From NCBI GenBank assembly GCA_963691885.1, contig OY829843.1:806001-870000 (forward strand): 64,000 nt of DNA, written 5' to 3'. The translations under genes were made by a program, and so were the position numbers. Source of the DNA: G963691885 sp963691885. Its GTDB lineage: Bacteria; Pseudomonadota; Alphaproteobacteria; UBA8366; Aestuariispiraceae. This document shows positions 33,647-43,074 of the stretch, piece after piece (within the stretch, counting starts at the first letter, position 1; each line of letters opens with the position of its first letter). The notes under the pieces are model-generated. The model did no database searches. It saw nothing but the letters and a program-made list of their open reading frames with translations, and was not told where the DNA came from.

Positions 33647-35047
33647 CTACTGGTTGTGGTTTGCACCCGCTGCAGTTCCCGCCAGAAGAGATTCTGCCTC
33701 CAATTCTACGTCGCGACGGACTTCACCAGCGGGTCCAAGAGGCGGAATAACGTTTCCATCAACAGTGACCTCAAGCCCACCGGCATTGCCGGTTACCAGC
33801 TCAATACCTGGTTCCGCAGGAACACGATAAACATCGCCGGTCAAAAGAAGACGGGTCAACAAGACCTGGCCAGATGCATCGCTGATCTCAACCCATGTCG
33901 GGCTCAAAGCCCGCAGCTCAACCCGTGCGTTCGTGTTTTCGCTGCCAAAAACAGAGGGCGCATCCCGGGTCAATTCCGGGATCAGCGTTGGTGTTGCCAC
34001 AGGATCTGGCGCCGAAACCGGGGCAGGTGCGGTCGCAACAATATCAACGTCCAACGGCTGTTCCGAAGGGCTTGTACCACCATCATCGGGGTCCGTGGAC
34101 GTTCCAACCGAGGGTAATTCCTCAACAGCTGTTAGGGGTGCCTCAACAGGCGTCGATACATCAGCCGTCGCCGCAGTTTGCACGGTTTCAACTGCTTGGT
34201 TCACGACTTCCACGCTCTCTTCGACCGTCTGGGTAGCCGCTTCGGCTTCCGCGGCTCCTTCTGCAACCTGTTCTTCAATCACTGCGGCCTGTTCATCCAC
34301 CACTTCCGCAACCGGTACCGTCGCTTCGACAACGACAGGGGGCGTCTCTTCAGCCACAGGCGAGGACGGGGCTACCATCTCAACCTGAACACGGATCGGT
34401 TCTTCCGCAACGGCATCGTCGTCGCTGGCACTGTTCTCACCGGCCACTACGGCTTGCGTTTCCTCGGACGCCGTATCACCGACAACCCCTGGCACCACGG
34501 GGGTGTTTTCCGGAACAGAAGCCACCTCAGGTTCAGAAACGCTCTCCGGCGTAATCAGCCGCGCCAGCGAAGTTGGAAGTTCGGGGACCAGTTCGACGAC
34601 ATCACGATCCTTGTTCGAAAGATAGAGCCATCCACCATAACTGGCCGCAAGCAACACAAATGCGATGAAGATGATTGATCCGGTTGGTACCCGACTGCCA
34701 GGGATGGGTTCGGGAAAATTCAGACGGGTGCGGCTCTCAAAATCAGACGCTTCCTGTTTAAAGCGGGAAACCAGTACATCCGTTTCAAGGTCGAGCGATG
34801 TGGCATAGGTCCGCACAAAACCGACCGCATAGGTCATCCCAGGCAGGTCAGGAAGCCGGTTTTCTTCGATCGCTTCAATGTAGGATTTCCGGATCCGCAG
34901 CATCTCGGAAATGCCCTGCAAGTCGATATCACGCTCCAGCCGGGCATCCCGCAGGATTTCACCGACCGTCCGATTGTCGACGACTTTCATCAAGTCCTTG
35001 CGATCTATGTCATTAGCCGCTTTCGCAGCCATATTGCGTCTAGCCAT
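33647..35047 (-). CDS. RodZ-like cell-shape protein (HTH plus DUF4115)
   Basis: The 466-residue protein has a cytoplasmic Cro/CI-type HTH (about 28-95: VGEILRDARLERDIDLQGISE, IRKSYIEAIEENRLPDLPG), one transmembrane helix (about 124-143), a long Ala/Val/Thr/Glu-rich linker (about 150-360) and a periplasmic DUF4115 domain (about 380-450: VELRALSPTWVEISDASGQVL). RodZ links MreB filaments to the wall-synthesis machinery. The linker is long and acidic, unlike a short E. coli-type one. Position upstream of ispG-hisS is the usual alphaproteobacterial order. An alternative start at residue 20 is possible. Confidence 0.9.
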   Translation of the reverse strand: MARRNMAAKAANDIDRKDLMKVVDNRTVGEILRDARLERDIDLQGISEMLRIRKSYIEAIEENRLPDLPGMTYAVGFVRTYATSLDLETDVLVSRFKQEASDFESRTRLNFPEPIPGSRVPTGSIIFIAFVLLAASYGGWLYLSNKDRDVVELVPELPTSLARLITPESVSEPEVASVPENTPVVPGVVGDTASEETQAVVAGENSASDDDAVAEEPIRVQVEMVAPSSPVAEETPPVVVEATVPVAEVVDEQAAVIEEQVAEGAAEAEAATQTVEESVEVVNQAVETVQTAATADVSTPVEAPLTAVEELPSVGTSTDPDDGGTSPSEQPLDVDIVATAPAPVSAPDPVATPTLIPELTRDAPSVFGSENTNARVELRALSPTWVEISDASGQVLLTRLLLTGDVYRVPAEPGIELVTGNAGGLEVTVDGNVIPPLGPAGEVRRDVELEAESLLAGTAAGANHNQ

Positions 35048-35256
35048 TGTTTTGTCTAGCCAATGTTTAATTCAGCCGTCGTTCTGTCTTGATACACTAC
35101 TATGAGGTCACTGATTCAATCACAAATTCAGAGCATTAAATCGAAAAACCGCCTCTTGCGAGCATCAATACTCAACCTGAAAGCGAACAGTAAACTCAAC
35201 TACTTGAGACAAGTATCACAAATAACTCAACTATCGCAACGAATTAAATTCAAGTA

Positions 35257-37533
35257 TTAAATTTGAATCTCATGATCTCGAGCAAATGATGTAAGTACAG
35301 ATCGCACAGAATGCGCTGAACTATCCGCATGGGCGTCAAGCAATCGGCGCACAGGTTCGACATCCAGACTGCGCACCATTGACCTGACGGGACCAATCGA
35401 TTGGGCATTCATTGAGAGAGTGCGAAAGCCAATTCCGATCAGCGCCATGGCATCGACGGCACTTCCCGCCATCTCACCGCAGAGAGAAAAACTGACGCCA
35501 GCTTTCTCACAGGATTGCGCAACGCCGCGCAAAAGGTTCAGCATCGACGGTGCCAACGGGTCGTAGCGGCCATCAAGCCTGGGGTTTCCACGGTCACTCG
35601 CAAACAGGAACTGCTGCAGATCGTTTGAACCGACCGACAAAAAGTCGACGCGCTTCAGCAATGCGTTCATCTGAAAGGCGAGGGCCGGGACCTCCATCAT
35701 CGCACCGATCCGGATGCTTTCTGGCAGGGGTTTTCCCTGACTTTCCGCGCGGGCCAGCTCCCGGTCCAGAAGGGTCCGCGCGGCAGCCATTTCGGCAACC
35801 TCAGCGACCATCGGGAACATGATACTCAAGGGCCTGCCACCAGAGGCAGCGACCAGGGCGCGCAACTGTTGACGTAACATGGCCGGACGGTCCAACCCGA
35901 TACGCAGCGCGCGCCAGCCCATGGCCGGGTTCTCTTCATGCATGTCGCGGACATAGGACGGGATCTTGTCGCCGCCGATGTCAAGCGTTCGAAACACCAC
36001 GGGCTTGCCATCGGCCTGATCGAGAATATTGGCGTAGAGACGCGTCTGACTTTTTACGTCGGGCAGACCAGACCGCACCATAAAGGGCACCTCTGTCCGA
36101 TAAAGGCCGATTCCCGCCGCGCCAGAGGCATGCAACTGGGGGACGTCAATCAACAGGCCTGCATTCATCTGCAGTGTGATCGCAGTACCATCCCGGGTGA
36201 TGGTCGGCAGGTCACGCTCTCGCGCGTAGATCGCCCTCTGTTCGGCGATAATCGCCATGGATTTGGCAAAGGTTCGCTGAAATTCTTCACCCGGTCTGAC
36301 GAAACAGACGCCGTTATTGCCATCAACAACGATCGGGTCCCCTGGCTCTATGCGGGCCATCGCATCACGGACACGACCGACAACGGGAATATCGAGCGCT
36401 TTTGCAACGATGGAAACATGGGCCGTCGCCGACCCCTCTTCCAGAACAACGGCGCGCAGCTTTTCTGGGTCGTAATCCAGCAGCTCCGCCGGTCCCATCG
36501 ACCGCGCGATCAGGATCGACCCCTCCGGCAGTGACTGCATGGTATCCTCAGCCCCCTCCCGGTCGCCTGAGAGATATTGCAGCAAACGGTTGGTCAGATC
36601 CTCAAAATCCTGCACCCGTTCCCGGATATACGGATCCTTGATGCCGGCCATGCGCGCTCTTGTATCGTTCTGAACGCGGGTCACGGCCGCTTCTGCCGTC
36701 AGGCCTGTGCCAATCGCCTCTCGAATCCGGCGGTTCCAGCCTTTGTCCTCTGCAAACATGCGATAGGTCCGCAACACGTCCAGATGATCGCCCACGGTTT
36801 CGCGGCCATAGCGCTCTATCATTGTGTCCAGCGCGTCCTGCATGTCTGAAATGGCAACGTCCAGACGGTTCAATTCCGCCTCTTCACTTTCGGCAACCGG
36901 ATCCCCAACGGGGACAAAGGGCTGATGTAGAACAGCCGCCCCCATGGCGAGCCCGTCACTCAACCGCACGCCTTCCAGACGCAGGGGTTTGAGCGCCAGA
37001 CCGTCAACCGGCTGCTGCTCAATATGACCGATCAGATTGCCGCCGGAGATCAGCTCGGCAACCACCATGCCGACCGTCTCAAGGGTTTCAACCTCTTCCT
37101 CTGTATACTCGCGAGACGTCTTGTTCTGGACCGCGAGCACACCCAGGACACGCCCACCCCGCAGGACCGGCACACCCAACATGGATTTATAGATTTCTTC
37201 GCCGGTTTCCGGACGATAGACAAAGTTGGGATGGTTTTGGGCGTCAGCGACAGAGACCGGCGTTGCCGTCGCTGCGATCACGCCAACAATCCCCTCGCCA
37301 AAACGGAACCGGATCTTGTGGACAGCGTCCGGGCGCAACCCCTCAGTCGCGAACAACTCGATCAGATCCCCGGCGCGCCGCACATACATAGAGCACACTT
37401 CGGCAACCATATCGCGGGCGATAATCCGCACGATATCGTCGAGACGCTCCTGTGCCGTGCCACCGCCAGCCATAACGTCGCGCAGCCGACGCAGCAAAAG
37501 CCGCGATCCCGCCCATGTCGCCCGCAACGCCAT
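35257..37533 (-). CDS. ptsP: Nitrogen phosphotransferase enzyme I (EI-Ntr)
   Basis: The 758-residue protein begins with a GAF domain (about 20-175), followed by PEP-utilising enzyme N-terminal and mobile domains. The phosphorylated His372 sits in SATAHVSIVAKALDIPVVG. The TIM-barrel PEP-binding domain (about 440-710) contains VDFLSVGSNDLQQFLFASDR and the catalytic Cys in SLCGEMAG. It passes phosphate from PEP to NPr in the regulatory PTS-Ntr system; NPr and EIIA-Ntr genes are not in the window. lysC lies upstream on the same strand, a conserved alphaproteobacterial pair. Confidence 0.96.
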   Translation of the reverse strand: MALRATWAGSRLLLRRLRDVMAGGGTAQERLDDIVRIIARDMVAEVCSMYVRRAGDLIELFATEGLRPDAVHKIRFRFGEGIVGVIAATATPVSVADAQNHPNFVYRPETGEEIYKSMLGVPVLRGGRVLGVLAVQNKTSREYTEEEVETLETVGMVVAELISGGNLIGHIEQQPVDGLALKPLRLEGVRLSDGLAMGAAVLHQPFVPVGDPVAESEEAELNRLDVAISDMQDALDTMIERYGRETVGDHLDVLRTYRMFAEDKGWNRRIREAIGTGLTAEAAVTRVQNDTRARMAGIKDPYIRERVQDFEDLTNRLLQYLSGDREGAEDTMQSLPEGSILIARSMGPAELLDYDPEKLRAVVLEEGSATAHVSIVAKALDIPVVGRVRDAMARIEPGDPIVVDGNNGVCFVRPGEEFQRTFAKSMAIIAEQRAIYARERDLPTITRDGTAITLQMNAGLLIDVPQLHASGAAGIGLYRTEVPFMVRSGLPDVKSQTRLYANILDQADGKPVVFRTLDIGGDKIPSYVRDMHEENPAMGWRALRIGLDRPAMLRQQLRALVAASGGRPLSIMFPMVAEVAEMAAARTLLDRELARAESQGKPLPESIRIGAMMEVPALAFQMNALLKRVDFLSVGSNDLQQFLFASDRGNPRLDGRYDPLAPSMLNLLRGVAQSCEKAGVSFSLCGEMAGSAVDAMALIGIGFRTLSMNAQSIGPVRSMVRSLDVEPVRRLLDAHADSSAHSVRSVLTSFARDHEIQI

Positions 37534-37716
37534 GAAGTCTCCCTAATCCCGGACAGAACGGACAGGCCGCCTGACACAGCATTCATTCAATACAGCTCAA
37601 TACTAGGACGATTCCCGCCCAACTACTTATATTGCGTCGAAAGCCGCGACGATCCAGCAACAAAAACGGGTTTCTTTAAGTATTTTCCCGTCATTTCCAA
37701 ACTGGTATCCGCTTTC

Positions 37717-38937
37717 CTATGCAGCGTCCAGGCCATAGGCCGTGTGGAGCGACCGCAGGGCAAGCTCCGCATAATCCTCGGCAATCAAGGTCGAGATTTT
37801 GATCTCGCTGGTCGAAATCACCTGAATATTGATGCCTTTTTCAGCAAGGGTCCGGAACATGGTCTGGGCCACACCGGCATGGCTGCGCATGCCAACACCG
37901 ATTACAGAGACCTTTACGACATTGTCGTCCGACAACAGATCCTGGTAACTGATCTCGTCCCTTGCGGATTCGAGCACCTGTAATGCGCGCTCCAGGTCTG
38001 TCTTTGTAACGGTAAAGGTCATATCCGTACGCTCACCATCTGCAGAGACGGACTGGACAATCATATCGACATTAATCGCCGCGTCAGAGAGCGGTCCAAA
38101 GATCGCCGCTGCAACACCAGGTGTGTCTGCCACACGCACCAGCGTGATTTTTGCCTCATCCCGACTGTACGCAATACCACTGACAATTTGCTGTTCCACG
38201 ATCTCTTCCTCATTCACCACCAGTGTTCCTGGGACATCTTCAAAACTCGACAAAACCTGCAATCGAACGCCATGGTTCATCGCCAGCTCAACCGAACGTG
38301 TTTGCAGGACCTTGGCCCCCTGGGATGCCATCTCCAGCATCTCTTCAAATGTGATCCGGTCCAGCTTGCGCGCCTTCGTCACAATGCGGGGATCGGTCGT
38401 GTAGACACCATCCACATCGGTATAAATATCGCACCTGTCTGCATTGAATGCAGCGGCAAGGGCGACCGCTGTCGTGTCCGTCCCACCCCGACCCAGCGTC
38501 GTAATGCGGTTGCGCGGACTAATGCCCTGAAAACCGGCAACAACAGCAACCTGACCTTCTTCAAAGCGCTCGACGATTGCTTCGGTTTCAATTTTCTCGA
38601 TGCGCGCTTTTCCATGCACCTCATTGGTGCGCAGCGGGATCTGCCAGCCCAGCCAGGACCGGGCACTAATCCCAATTTCCTGAAGCCGAAGTGCCATCAG
38701 ACCGGCTGTTACCTGCTCACCACTCGCGACAATCGTATCGTATTCACGCACATCGTATATTGCAGAGGTCTGGTCGACATAACCGACCAGCTGGTTGGTC
38801 ACGCCCGCCATCGCGGAAACGGTCACAATAACCTCGTGCCCTGCATCAACCTCGCGCTTCACGCGCAGTGCCGCATTTTCAATACGGTTCAGATCGGCAA
38901 CAGATGTGCCCCCGAATTTCATTACAATCCGCGCCAT
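37717..38937 (-). CDS. lysC: Aspartate kinase
   Basis: The 406-residue enzyme phosphorylates aspartate, entering lysine, threonine and methionine synthesis. It has the amino-acid kinase domain (about 1-240: VMKFGGTSVADLNRI, TVSAMAGVTNQLVG, LGRGGTDTTAVALAAA, YTDVDGVYTTDPRIV) and two C-terminal ACT domains (about 265-400) typical of feedback-inhibited enzymes. The start is ATG 38937; upstream codons belong to the spacer with divergent ubiG. ptsP follows 183 bases downstream. Confidence 0.97.
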   Translation of the reverse strand: MARIVMKFGGTSVADLNRIENAALRVKREVDAGHEVIVTVSAMAGVTNQLVGYVDQTSAIYDVREYDTIVASGEQVTAGLMALRLQEIGISARSWLGWQIPLRTNEVHGKARIEKIETEAIVERFEEGQVAVVAGFQGISPRNRITTLGRGGTDTTAVALAAAFNADRCDIYTDVDGVYTTDPRIVTKARKLDRITFEEMLEMASQGAKVLQTRSVELAMNHGVRLQVLSSFEDVPGTLVVNEEEIVEQQIVSGIAYSRDEAKITLVRVADTPGVAAAIFGPLSDAAINVDMIVQSVSADGERTDMTFTVTKTDLERALQVLESARDEISYQDLLSDDNVVKVSVIGVGMRSHAGVAQTMFRTLAEKGINIQVISTSEIKISTLIAEDYAELALRSLHTAYGLDAA

Positions 38938-39098
38938 GACGCCCTGCGTATCTCTTGTTAGACCGTGAGAAGACTGTCGCTCTTGCTGTTGTTGACCGTT
39001 CCAGCGCGTATTCCGCAATCCCGGGATGGTCACCGACGCTTGAGCGCGCTATCCATACTCGCACAGACAAGCACACGCAAGGCAAGGACAGCCCGAAA

Positions 39099-39905
39099 AT
39101 GACCCAGGCGGCACAAGAACAGACTGGCACCGAAAATCCAGCCTATATGGACAAGGAAACCCTGCGTCCACTCGGTCGAACCGTGGACGAGGCAGAAGTC
39201 GCAAAATTTGCTGCCATGGCCGAGGAATGGTGGGATCCAAACGGCAAATTCAAGCCTTTGCACAAGTTCAACCCGGTCCGGATCGAATATATCCGCAACC
39301 ATATCTGCGCGAAATTTGGTCGCGACCCGCTGGAATCCAAGCCACTGTCCGGCTTGCGCATTCTGGATATCGGCTGCGGCGGTGGATTGCTGTGTGAGCC
39401 GATGGCCCGAATGGGTGCAGATGTCACCGGCATCGATGCTACCGAAAGATCCGTCCATGTTGCAGCCGCCCATGCTGAGATCATGGAATTGGACATCACC
39501 TACACCTTTACCTCCGTCGAGGATCTGGCCGATTCCGGTGAACAGTTTGATGTTGTTCTGAATATGGAGGTCGTCGAGCACGTGGCCGATGTTGATGATT
39601 TCCTGAACGCCTCCGCCCGTCTTGTCAGGCCCGATGGGCTGATGTTTGTCGCAACACTGAACCGCACCGCAAAGGCCTTTGCGCTCGCCATTGTGGGGGC
39701 TGAATATGTCCTGGGCTGGTTGCCGCGTGGAACCCATGACTGGAAGAAATTCGTCAAGCCTTCGGAAATTGCAGGCGCGATCCGTCCCGGCGAGATGACC
39801 ATTCAGGATATGACGGGGGTTGCCTATAATCCCCTGAATGACAGCTGGAAACTGACCCCGAGGGACCTGTCGGTTAACTATATGATGATGGCGTCAAAGG
39901 GCTGA
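39099..39905 (+). CDS. ubiG: Ubiquinone biosynthesis O-methyltransferase UbiG
   Basis: The 268-residue enzyme carries out the two O-methylations of ubiquinone synthesis. Visible are the N-terminal AEEWWDPNGKFKPLHKFNPVRIEYI signature, SAM motif ILDIGCGGGLLCEPMARMG, MEVVEHVADVDDF and the LPRGTHDWKKFVKPSEI segment. ATG 39099, with AAGGA ten bases upstream, is the start; the longer in-frame extension to 38955 lies in the lysC spacer. It is divergent from lysC, a typical alphaproteobacterial layout. Confidence 0.97.
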   Translation: MTQAAQEQTGTENPAYMDKETLRPLGRTVDEAEVAKFAAMAEEWWDPNGKFKPLHKFNPVRIEYIRNHICAKFGRDPLESKPLSGLRILDIGCGGGLLCEPMARMGADVTGIDATERSVHVAAAHAEIMELDITYTFTSVEDLADSGEQFDVVLNMEVVEHVADVDDFLNASARLVRPDGLMFVATLNRTAKAFALAIVGAEYVLGWLPRGTHDWKKFVKPSEIAGAIRPGEMTIQDMTGVAYNPLNDSWKLTPRDLSVNYMMMASKG

Positions 39906-39933
39906 CGGTCGCCTTATACGGACAAATATCCGC

Positions 39934-40353
39934 TCAATGTTCTGACGGTTCTTCCATCCACGGGATGGGGGTAATCTCAATACCTTCATCAACCAGGGTC
40001 TCCGCCTCTTCCAGCGTGGTTTCGCCATAGATGCCGCGTTCTTCCGCGTCGCCATAATGGATCTTGCGCGCTTCATCGGCGAACTCGGTACCGACATAGT
40101 CGCAGTTTTCCTTAACCTGATTGCGCATCGCGGTTACCGCCTGCTTGAAGGCAACGGCCTGTTCAACCTGGGCGGCCTCCCGCTTGCGGGTCGTTGCGAT
40201 GTTCGGGGCGGACAGGGCCTGTTGGATCTTGCGATCCCCGCAAACGGGGCATTCGATACGCTTCCTGTCGCGCTCGTCCTCAAACCGTTCCCGGTTCTGG
40301 AACCAGCCCTCAAACTCATGACCTTGAGAACATGACAGGTTATAAGAAATCAT
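39934..40353 (-). CDS. DUF1178 family protein
   Basis: The 139-residue protein has an N-terminal zinc-ribbon-like part (LSCSQGHEFEGWFQNRERFEDER and ECPVCGDRKIQQALSAP) and a C-terminal conserved helix pair ending GTEFADEARKIHYGDAEERGIYGETTLEEAETLVDEGIEITPIP. This is the DUF1178 family, common in alpha- and betaproteobacteria, function unknown. The start at 40353 is preferred; a longer in-frame start (40401) is outside the conserved part. Confidence 0.9.
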   Translation of the reverse strand: MISYNLSCSQGHEFEGWFQNRERFEDERDRKRIECPVCGDRKIQQALSAPNIATTRKREAAQVEQAVAFKQAVTAMRNQVKENCDYVGTEFADEARKIHYGDAEERGIYGETTLEEAETLVDEGIEITPIPWMEEPSEH

Positions 40354-40474
40354 TACGTTTACTTTAGCCCAGTTTTCGCCATGCCAAGCATTGGCCGCCA
40401 TGCTAAATGGTTCAAATGCCGGGTTTCGGCAAGCATGAACGGCACTTTTACCGATATATGACGGTTAATTCACC

Positions 40475-41017
40475 ATGCAAGACCAACATTCGAAACCAAC
40501 ACCACCCCTGGACTGGATCCGGGATCTGGCCAATTCGGAACCGGGCAGATGGACAGGTCTGCAAGTCCTGGATCTGGCATGCGGGTCCGGACGGCATGGC
40601 CGTCTTTTCCTGGCGGCGGGGGCAAGGGTCCACTTCATCGACCGTAACCCGGAGGGGACCGCATATCTTGACGCGGCGGAAAACGCGGAACGGGTCATCT
40701 GTGATCTGGAAAACGGGCCTTGGCCACTTCAGGGCATGGATACAGATCTCGTCATCGTCACCAACTACCTCTGGCGTCCAAGGTTCAAAGAAATGCTGCG
40801 CCTCGTGAGACCCGGGGGGTATCTCGCCTATCAAACCTTCGGCATCGGAAATGAAGCATTTGGAAAGCCGTCCAATCCCGATTTCCTGCTGGAGGAGGGA
40901 GAATTACCCAAACGCCTGAACCCGGAATTCGAGGTTCTGGATTACTTTCATGGCGAGGTGGAAACACCAAAACCCGCCATCATTCAGCGGGTTCTTGCAC
41001 GGAGACACGAAAGATAG
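40475..41017 (+). CDS. Class I SAM-dependent methyltransferase
   Basis: The 180-residue protein has the SAM-binding motif VLDLACGSGRHGRLFLAAGARV (about 32-53), followed by an acidic FIDRNPEG loop and the second strand motif (DLVIVTNYLWRPRF). It belongs to the methyltransferase type 11/TehB-like group; the substrate is unknown. It is inserted between DUF1178 and the nitrilase gene, which are neighbours in many alphaproteobacteria, and is on the opposite strand from both. Confidence 0.85.
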   Translation: MQDQHSKPTPPLDWIRDLANSEPGRWTGLQVLDLACGSGRHGRLFLAAGARVHFIDRNPEGTAYLDAAENAERVICDLENGPWPLQGMDTDLVIVTNYLWRPRFKEMLRLVRPGGYLAYQTFGIGNEAFGKPSNPDFLLEEGELPKRLNPEFEVLDYFHGEVETPKPAIIQRVLARRHER

Positions 41018-41023
41018 GCTGTC

Positions 41024-41878
41024 CTATCCGGCGTCGGCAACCGGCAAAGGAGAGGGCAGCGAAAAGGGCCGCCCGTTTTTGAGGCTCGGCACCATGCCGC
41101 GCACCTTTTCAACACGCGAAAGATCGAGATCGGCAATCACCACGCCCGACTCTTCCCCGCCATCGGCCAGGATTTCGCCCCAGGGATCGATGATCAGAGA
41201 GTGGCCATAGGTTTTACGACCATCCTCGTGATCGCCACATTGCGCGGCAGAAATCATAAAACAGCCGTTTTCGATCGCCCGCGAGCGCAACAGGGTGTGC
41301 CAATGCGCCTGTCCCGTTGGCCGCGTGAATGATGCAGGAGCGGTCAGAATACGCGCCCCTGCAGAAGCCAGAGACCGGTAAAGATCTGGAAACCGCATGT
41401 CGTAACAAATGGTCATGCCGTAACCGCCCCAGGGCGTGCTGGCCAGGACCGCCTGATCGCCGGGTTCAAACGAATCCGACTCCCGATAAATCTCGTTATT
41501 CTCAAGGTCCACATCGAACATGTGGATCTTGTCGTATTTGGCAGCAATCGTACCGTCCGGGCGCAGCAAATATCCGCGGTTTACAGGCTTCTTGCCATCA
41601 TCACCCCAAACAGCCAGCGACCCCACATGGATCCAAATGCCCAATTCCCGCGCCAAAGCCCGATAGGCGGCAAGGGCCGGCTCATTGGCCTCCAACTGCA
41701 TTTCCGCGCGTGCTGCGTCCCGGTCCCGTTGAACAAGATTGACCACTTCAGGCAGTACAACCAGTTGCGCGCCCTTTTCTGCTGCTTCCCGGATCATTGG
41801 ATCGGTCAGTGCGATATTGTCAGCAATCTTTGTTTTTGACGTTACCTGAACACAGGCGACACGCAGCGTATCACTCAT
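41024..41878 (-). CDS. Carbon-nitrogen hydrolase (nitrilase superfamily)
   Basis: The 284-residue enzyme has the Glu-Lys-Cys triad: Glu44 in VLPEVVN, Lys117 in KYDKIHMFDV and Cys158 in ICYDMRFPDLYR. It resembles the Nit1/YafV-like omega-amidase and deaminated-glutathione amidase branch, which often sits beside grxC in alphaproteobacteria, so hydrolysis of deaminated glutathione is a fair guess. Its ATG overlaps the TGA of grxC (ATGA), so the two are translationally coupled. Confidence 0.92.
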   Translation of the reverse strand: MSDTLRVACVQVTSKTKIADNIALTDPMIREAAEKGAQLVVLPEVVNLVQRDRDAARAEMQLEANEPALAAYRALARELGIWIHVGSLAVWGDDGKKPVNRGYLLRPDGTIAAKYDKIHMFDVDLENNEIYRESDSFEPGDQAVLASTPWGGYGMTICYDMRFPDLYRSLASAGARILTAPASFTRPTGQAHWHTLLRSRAIENGCFMISAAQCGDHEDGRKTYGHSLIIDPWGEILADGGEESGVVIADLDLSRVEKVRGMVPSLKNGRPFSLPSPLPVADAG

Positions 41879-42141
41879 GCAGCAGCCGTTTTCAGCATGC
41901 TGTCCAGCTTGCCCTGCTCTTCAAGGCCCATCAGGTCGGTACAGCCCCCAACATGATCGTCATTGATGAAGATCTGGGGCACGGTTGTCCCACCATTGGA
42001 CCGTTTCAGCATCTCGTCTTTACGACCGGCTTCGGCCCAGATGTTGTATTCGGCATAGCTGACACCCTTTTTGTCGAGCAGCTTTTTGGCCTGATAACAA
42101 AACCCACACATCGGACGGGTGTAAATTTCAACGCTTGCCAT
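41875..42141 (-). CDS. grxC: Glutaredoxin 3 (GrxC)
   Basis: The 88-residue dithiol glutaredoxin has active-site Cys12 and Cys15 in RPMCGFCYQA, the TVPQIFINDDHVGGCTDL cis-Pro and glutathione-binding region and a GKLDSML tail. It reduces disulfides and glutathione mixed disulfides in the cytosol. The start is ATG 42141 with GGAG upstream. It sits between comF (upstream, 181 bases) and the nitrilase-family gene, the usual order. Confidence 0.97.
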   Translation of the reverse strand: MASVEIYTRPMCGFCYQAKKLLDKKGVSYAEYNIWAEAGRKDEMLKRSNGGTTVPQIFINDDHVGGCTDLMGLEEQGKLDSMLKTAAA

Positions 42142-42322
42142 ATTAATTCTCCACTTCACGGCCCCGGGCGACATTCGCCACGACGACAGGGCCTATTTGT
42201 TCTTTCTTGATCCGATAATGTGGTCGCAATTAGCAGGAATTCAACGAATACCCGATAAAAACAACAATGACCGTTTGATCATAAATGTAAAATCAGCCGC
42301 CTTTCCTAGCCGCTACCTCACC

Positions 42323-43057
42323 TTATCCAGCGCGCAGGACACGGGCAACTGTTGCAACGCTGACCCGACTGGCACCGCCGCGTTTCAGGACGCGGGCACA
42401 TTCCTCAACCGTGGCCCCTGTCGTCATCACATCATCGACCAGCAGAACATGCCGATCTTTCACCCATTTGGCCTGTCGCGGGTTGATGACAAAGGCACCC
42501 CGAACATTCCGCGCCCGCGCCAGACCTGATTTTCGACCCTGACTTTCTGTTGCCCGCCGCCGGATCAGCAAGTCCGGAATGCAAGGTTGTCCACTCTCGT
42601 CCCCGACATGGCGGGCCAAGAGAGCGGCCTGATTGAACCGGCGCTGTAGCAGGCGCATGCGATGCAATGGGACGGCTGTAACAATATCGGGTGCTTCCGA
42701 CAGTGAGCGGTATGCGCTGACAACGAAACGGCCCAATAGGGGCGAAAGATCCGATCTGTCCCCATGTTTGTACCGGATCAACAGGGATCGACTGGCGTCA
42801 TCATAGGAGATTGCCGCCCGGGCTTGATCATACCGGGGTGGCGATCGCTCACAGGCCGCGCATCGTGTGTCCGGCGGCACGACCTGGTCGAACGGCAGGC
42901 CGCAACTTGCGCATTGCGGACCGGCCAAAAAAGTCAGCCCCCGCCAGGCACTTGAGGACAGGCCGGGCCCATTTGCAACAATATCCCCCGTTACCGGACA
43001 GCGATGGGGCAGGAAAACTTGCAAAACCCCTTCAAGCGCTTGATGCAAAAAGCCCAT
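42323..43057 (-). CDS. ComF family phosphoribosyltransferase-like protein
   Basis: The 244-residue protein has two Cys pairs near the N-terminus (CASCGLPF, RCAACERSPPRYD), typical of the ComF double zinc ribbon, and a C-terminal phosphoribosyltransferase domain with the PRPP loop VLLVDDVMTTGATVEECARVL. In naturally competent bacteria ComF helps take in DNA, but most proteobacterial members have no proven role. It lies upstream of grxC and 17 bases downstream of the rhodanese-like gene. Confidence 0.93.
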   Translation of the reverse strand: MGFLHQALEGVLQVFLPHRCPVTGDIVANGPGLSSSAWRGLTFLAGPQCASCGLPFDQVVPPDTRCAACERSPPRYDQARAAISYDDASRSLLIRYKHGDRSDLSPLLGRFVVSAYRSLSEAPDIVTAVPLHRMRLLQRRFNQAALLARHVGDESGQPCIPDLLIRRRATESQGRKSGLARARNVRGAFVINPRQAKWVKDRHVLLVDDVMTTGATVEECARVLKRGGASRVSVATVARVLRAG

Positions 43058-43074
43058 GGGTCGATACGGAATCC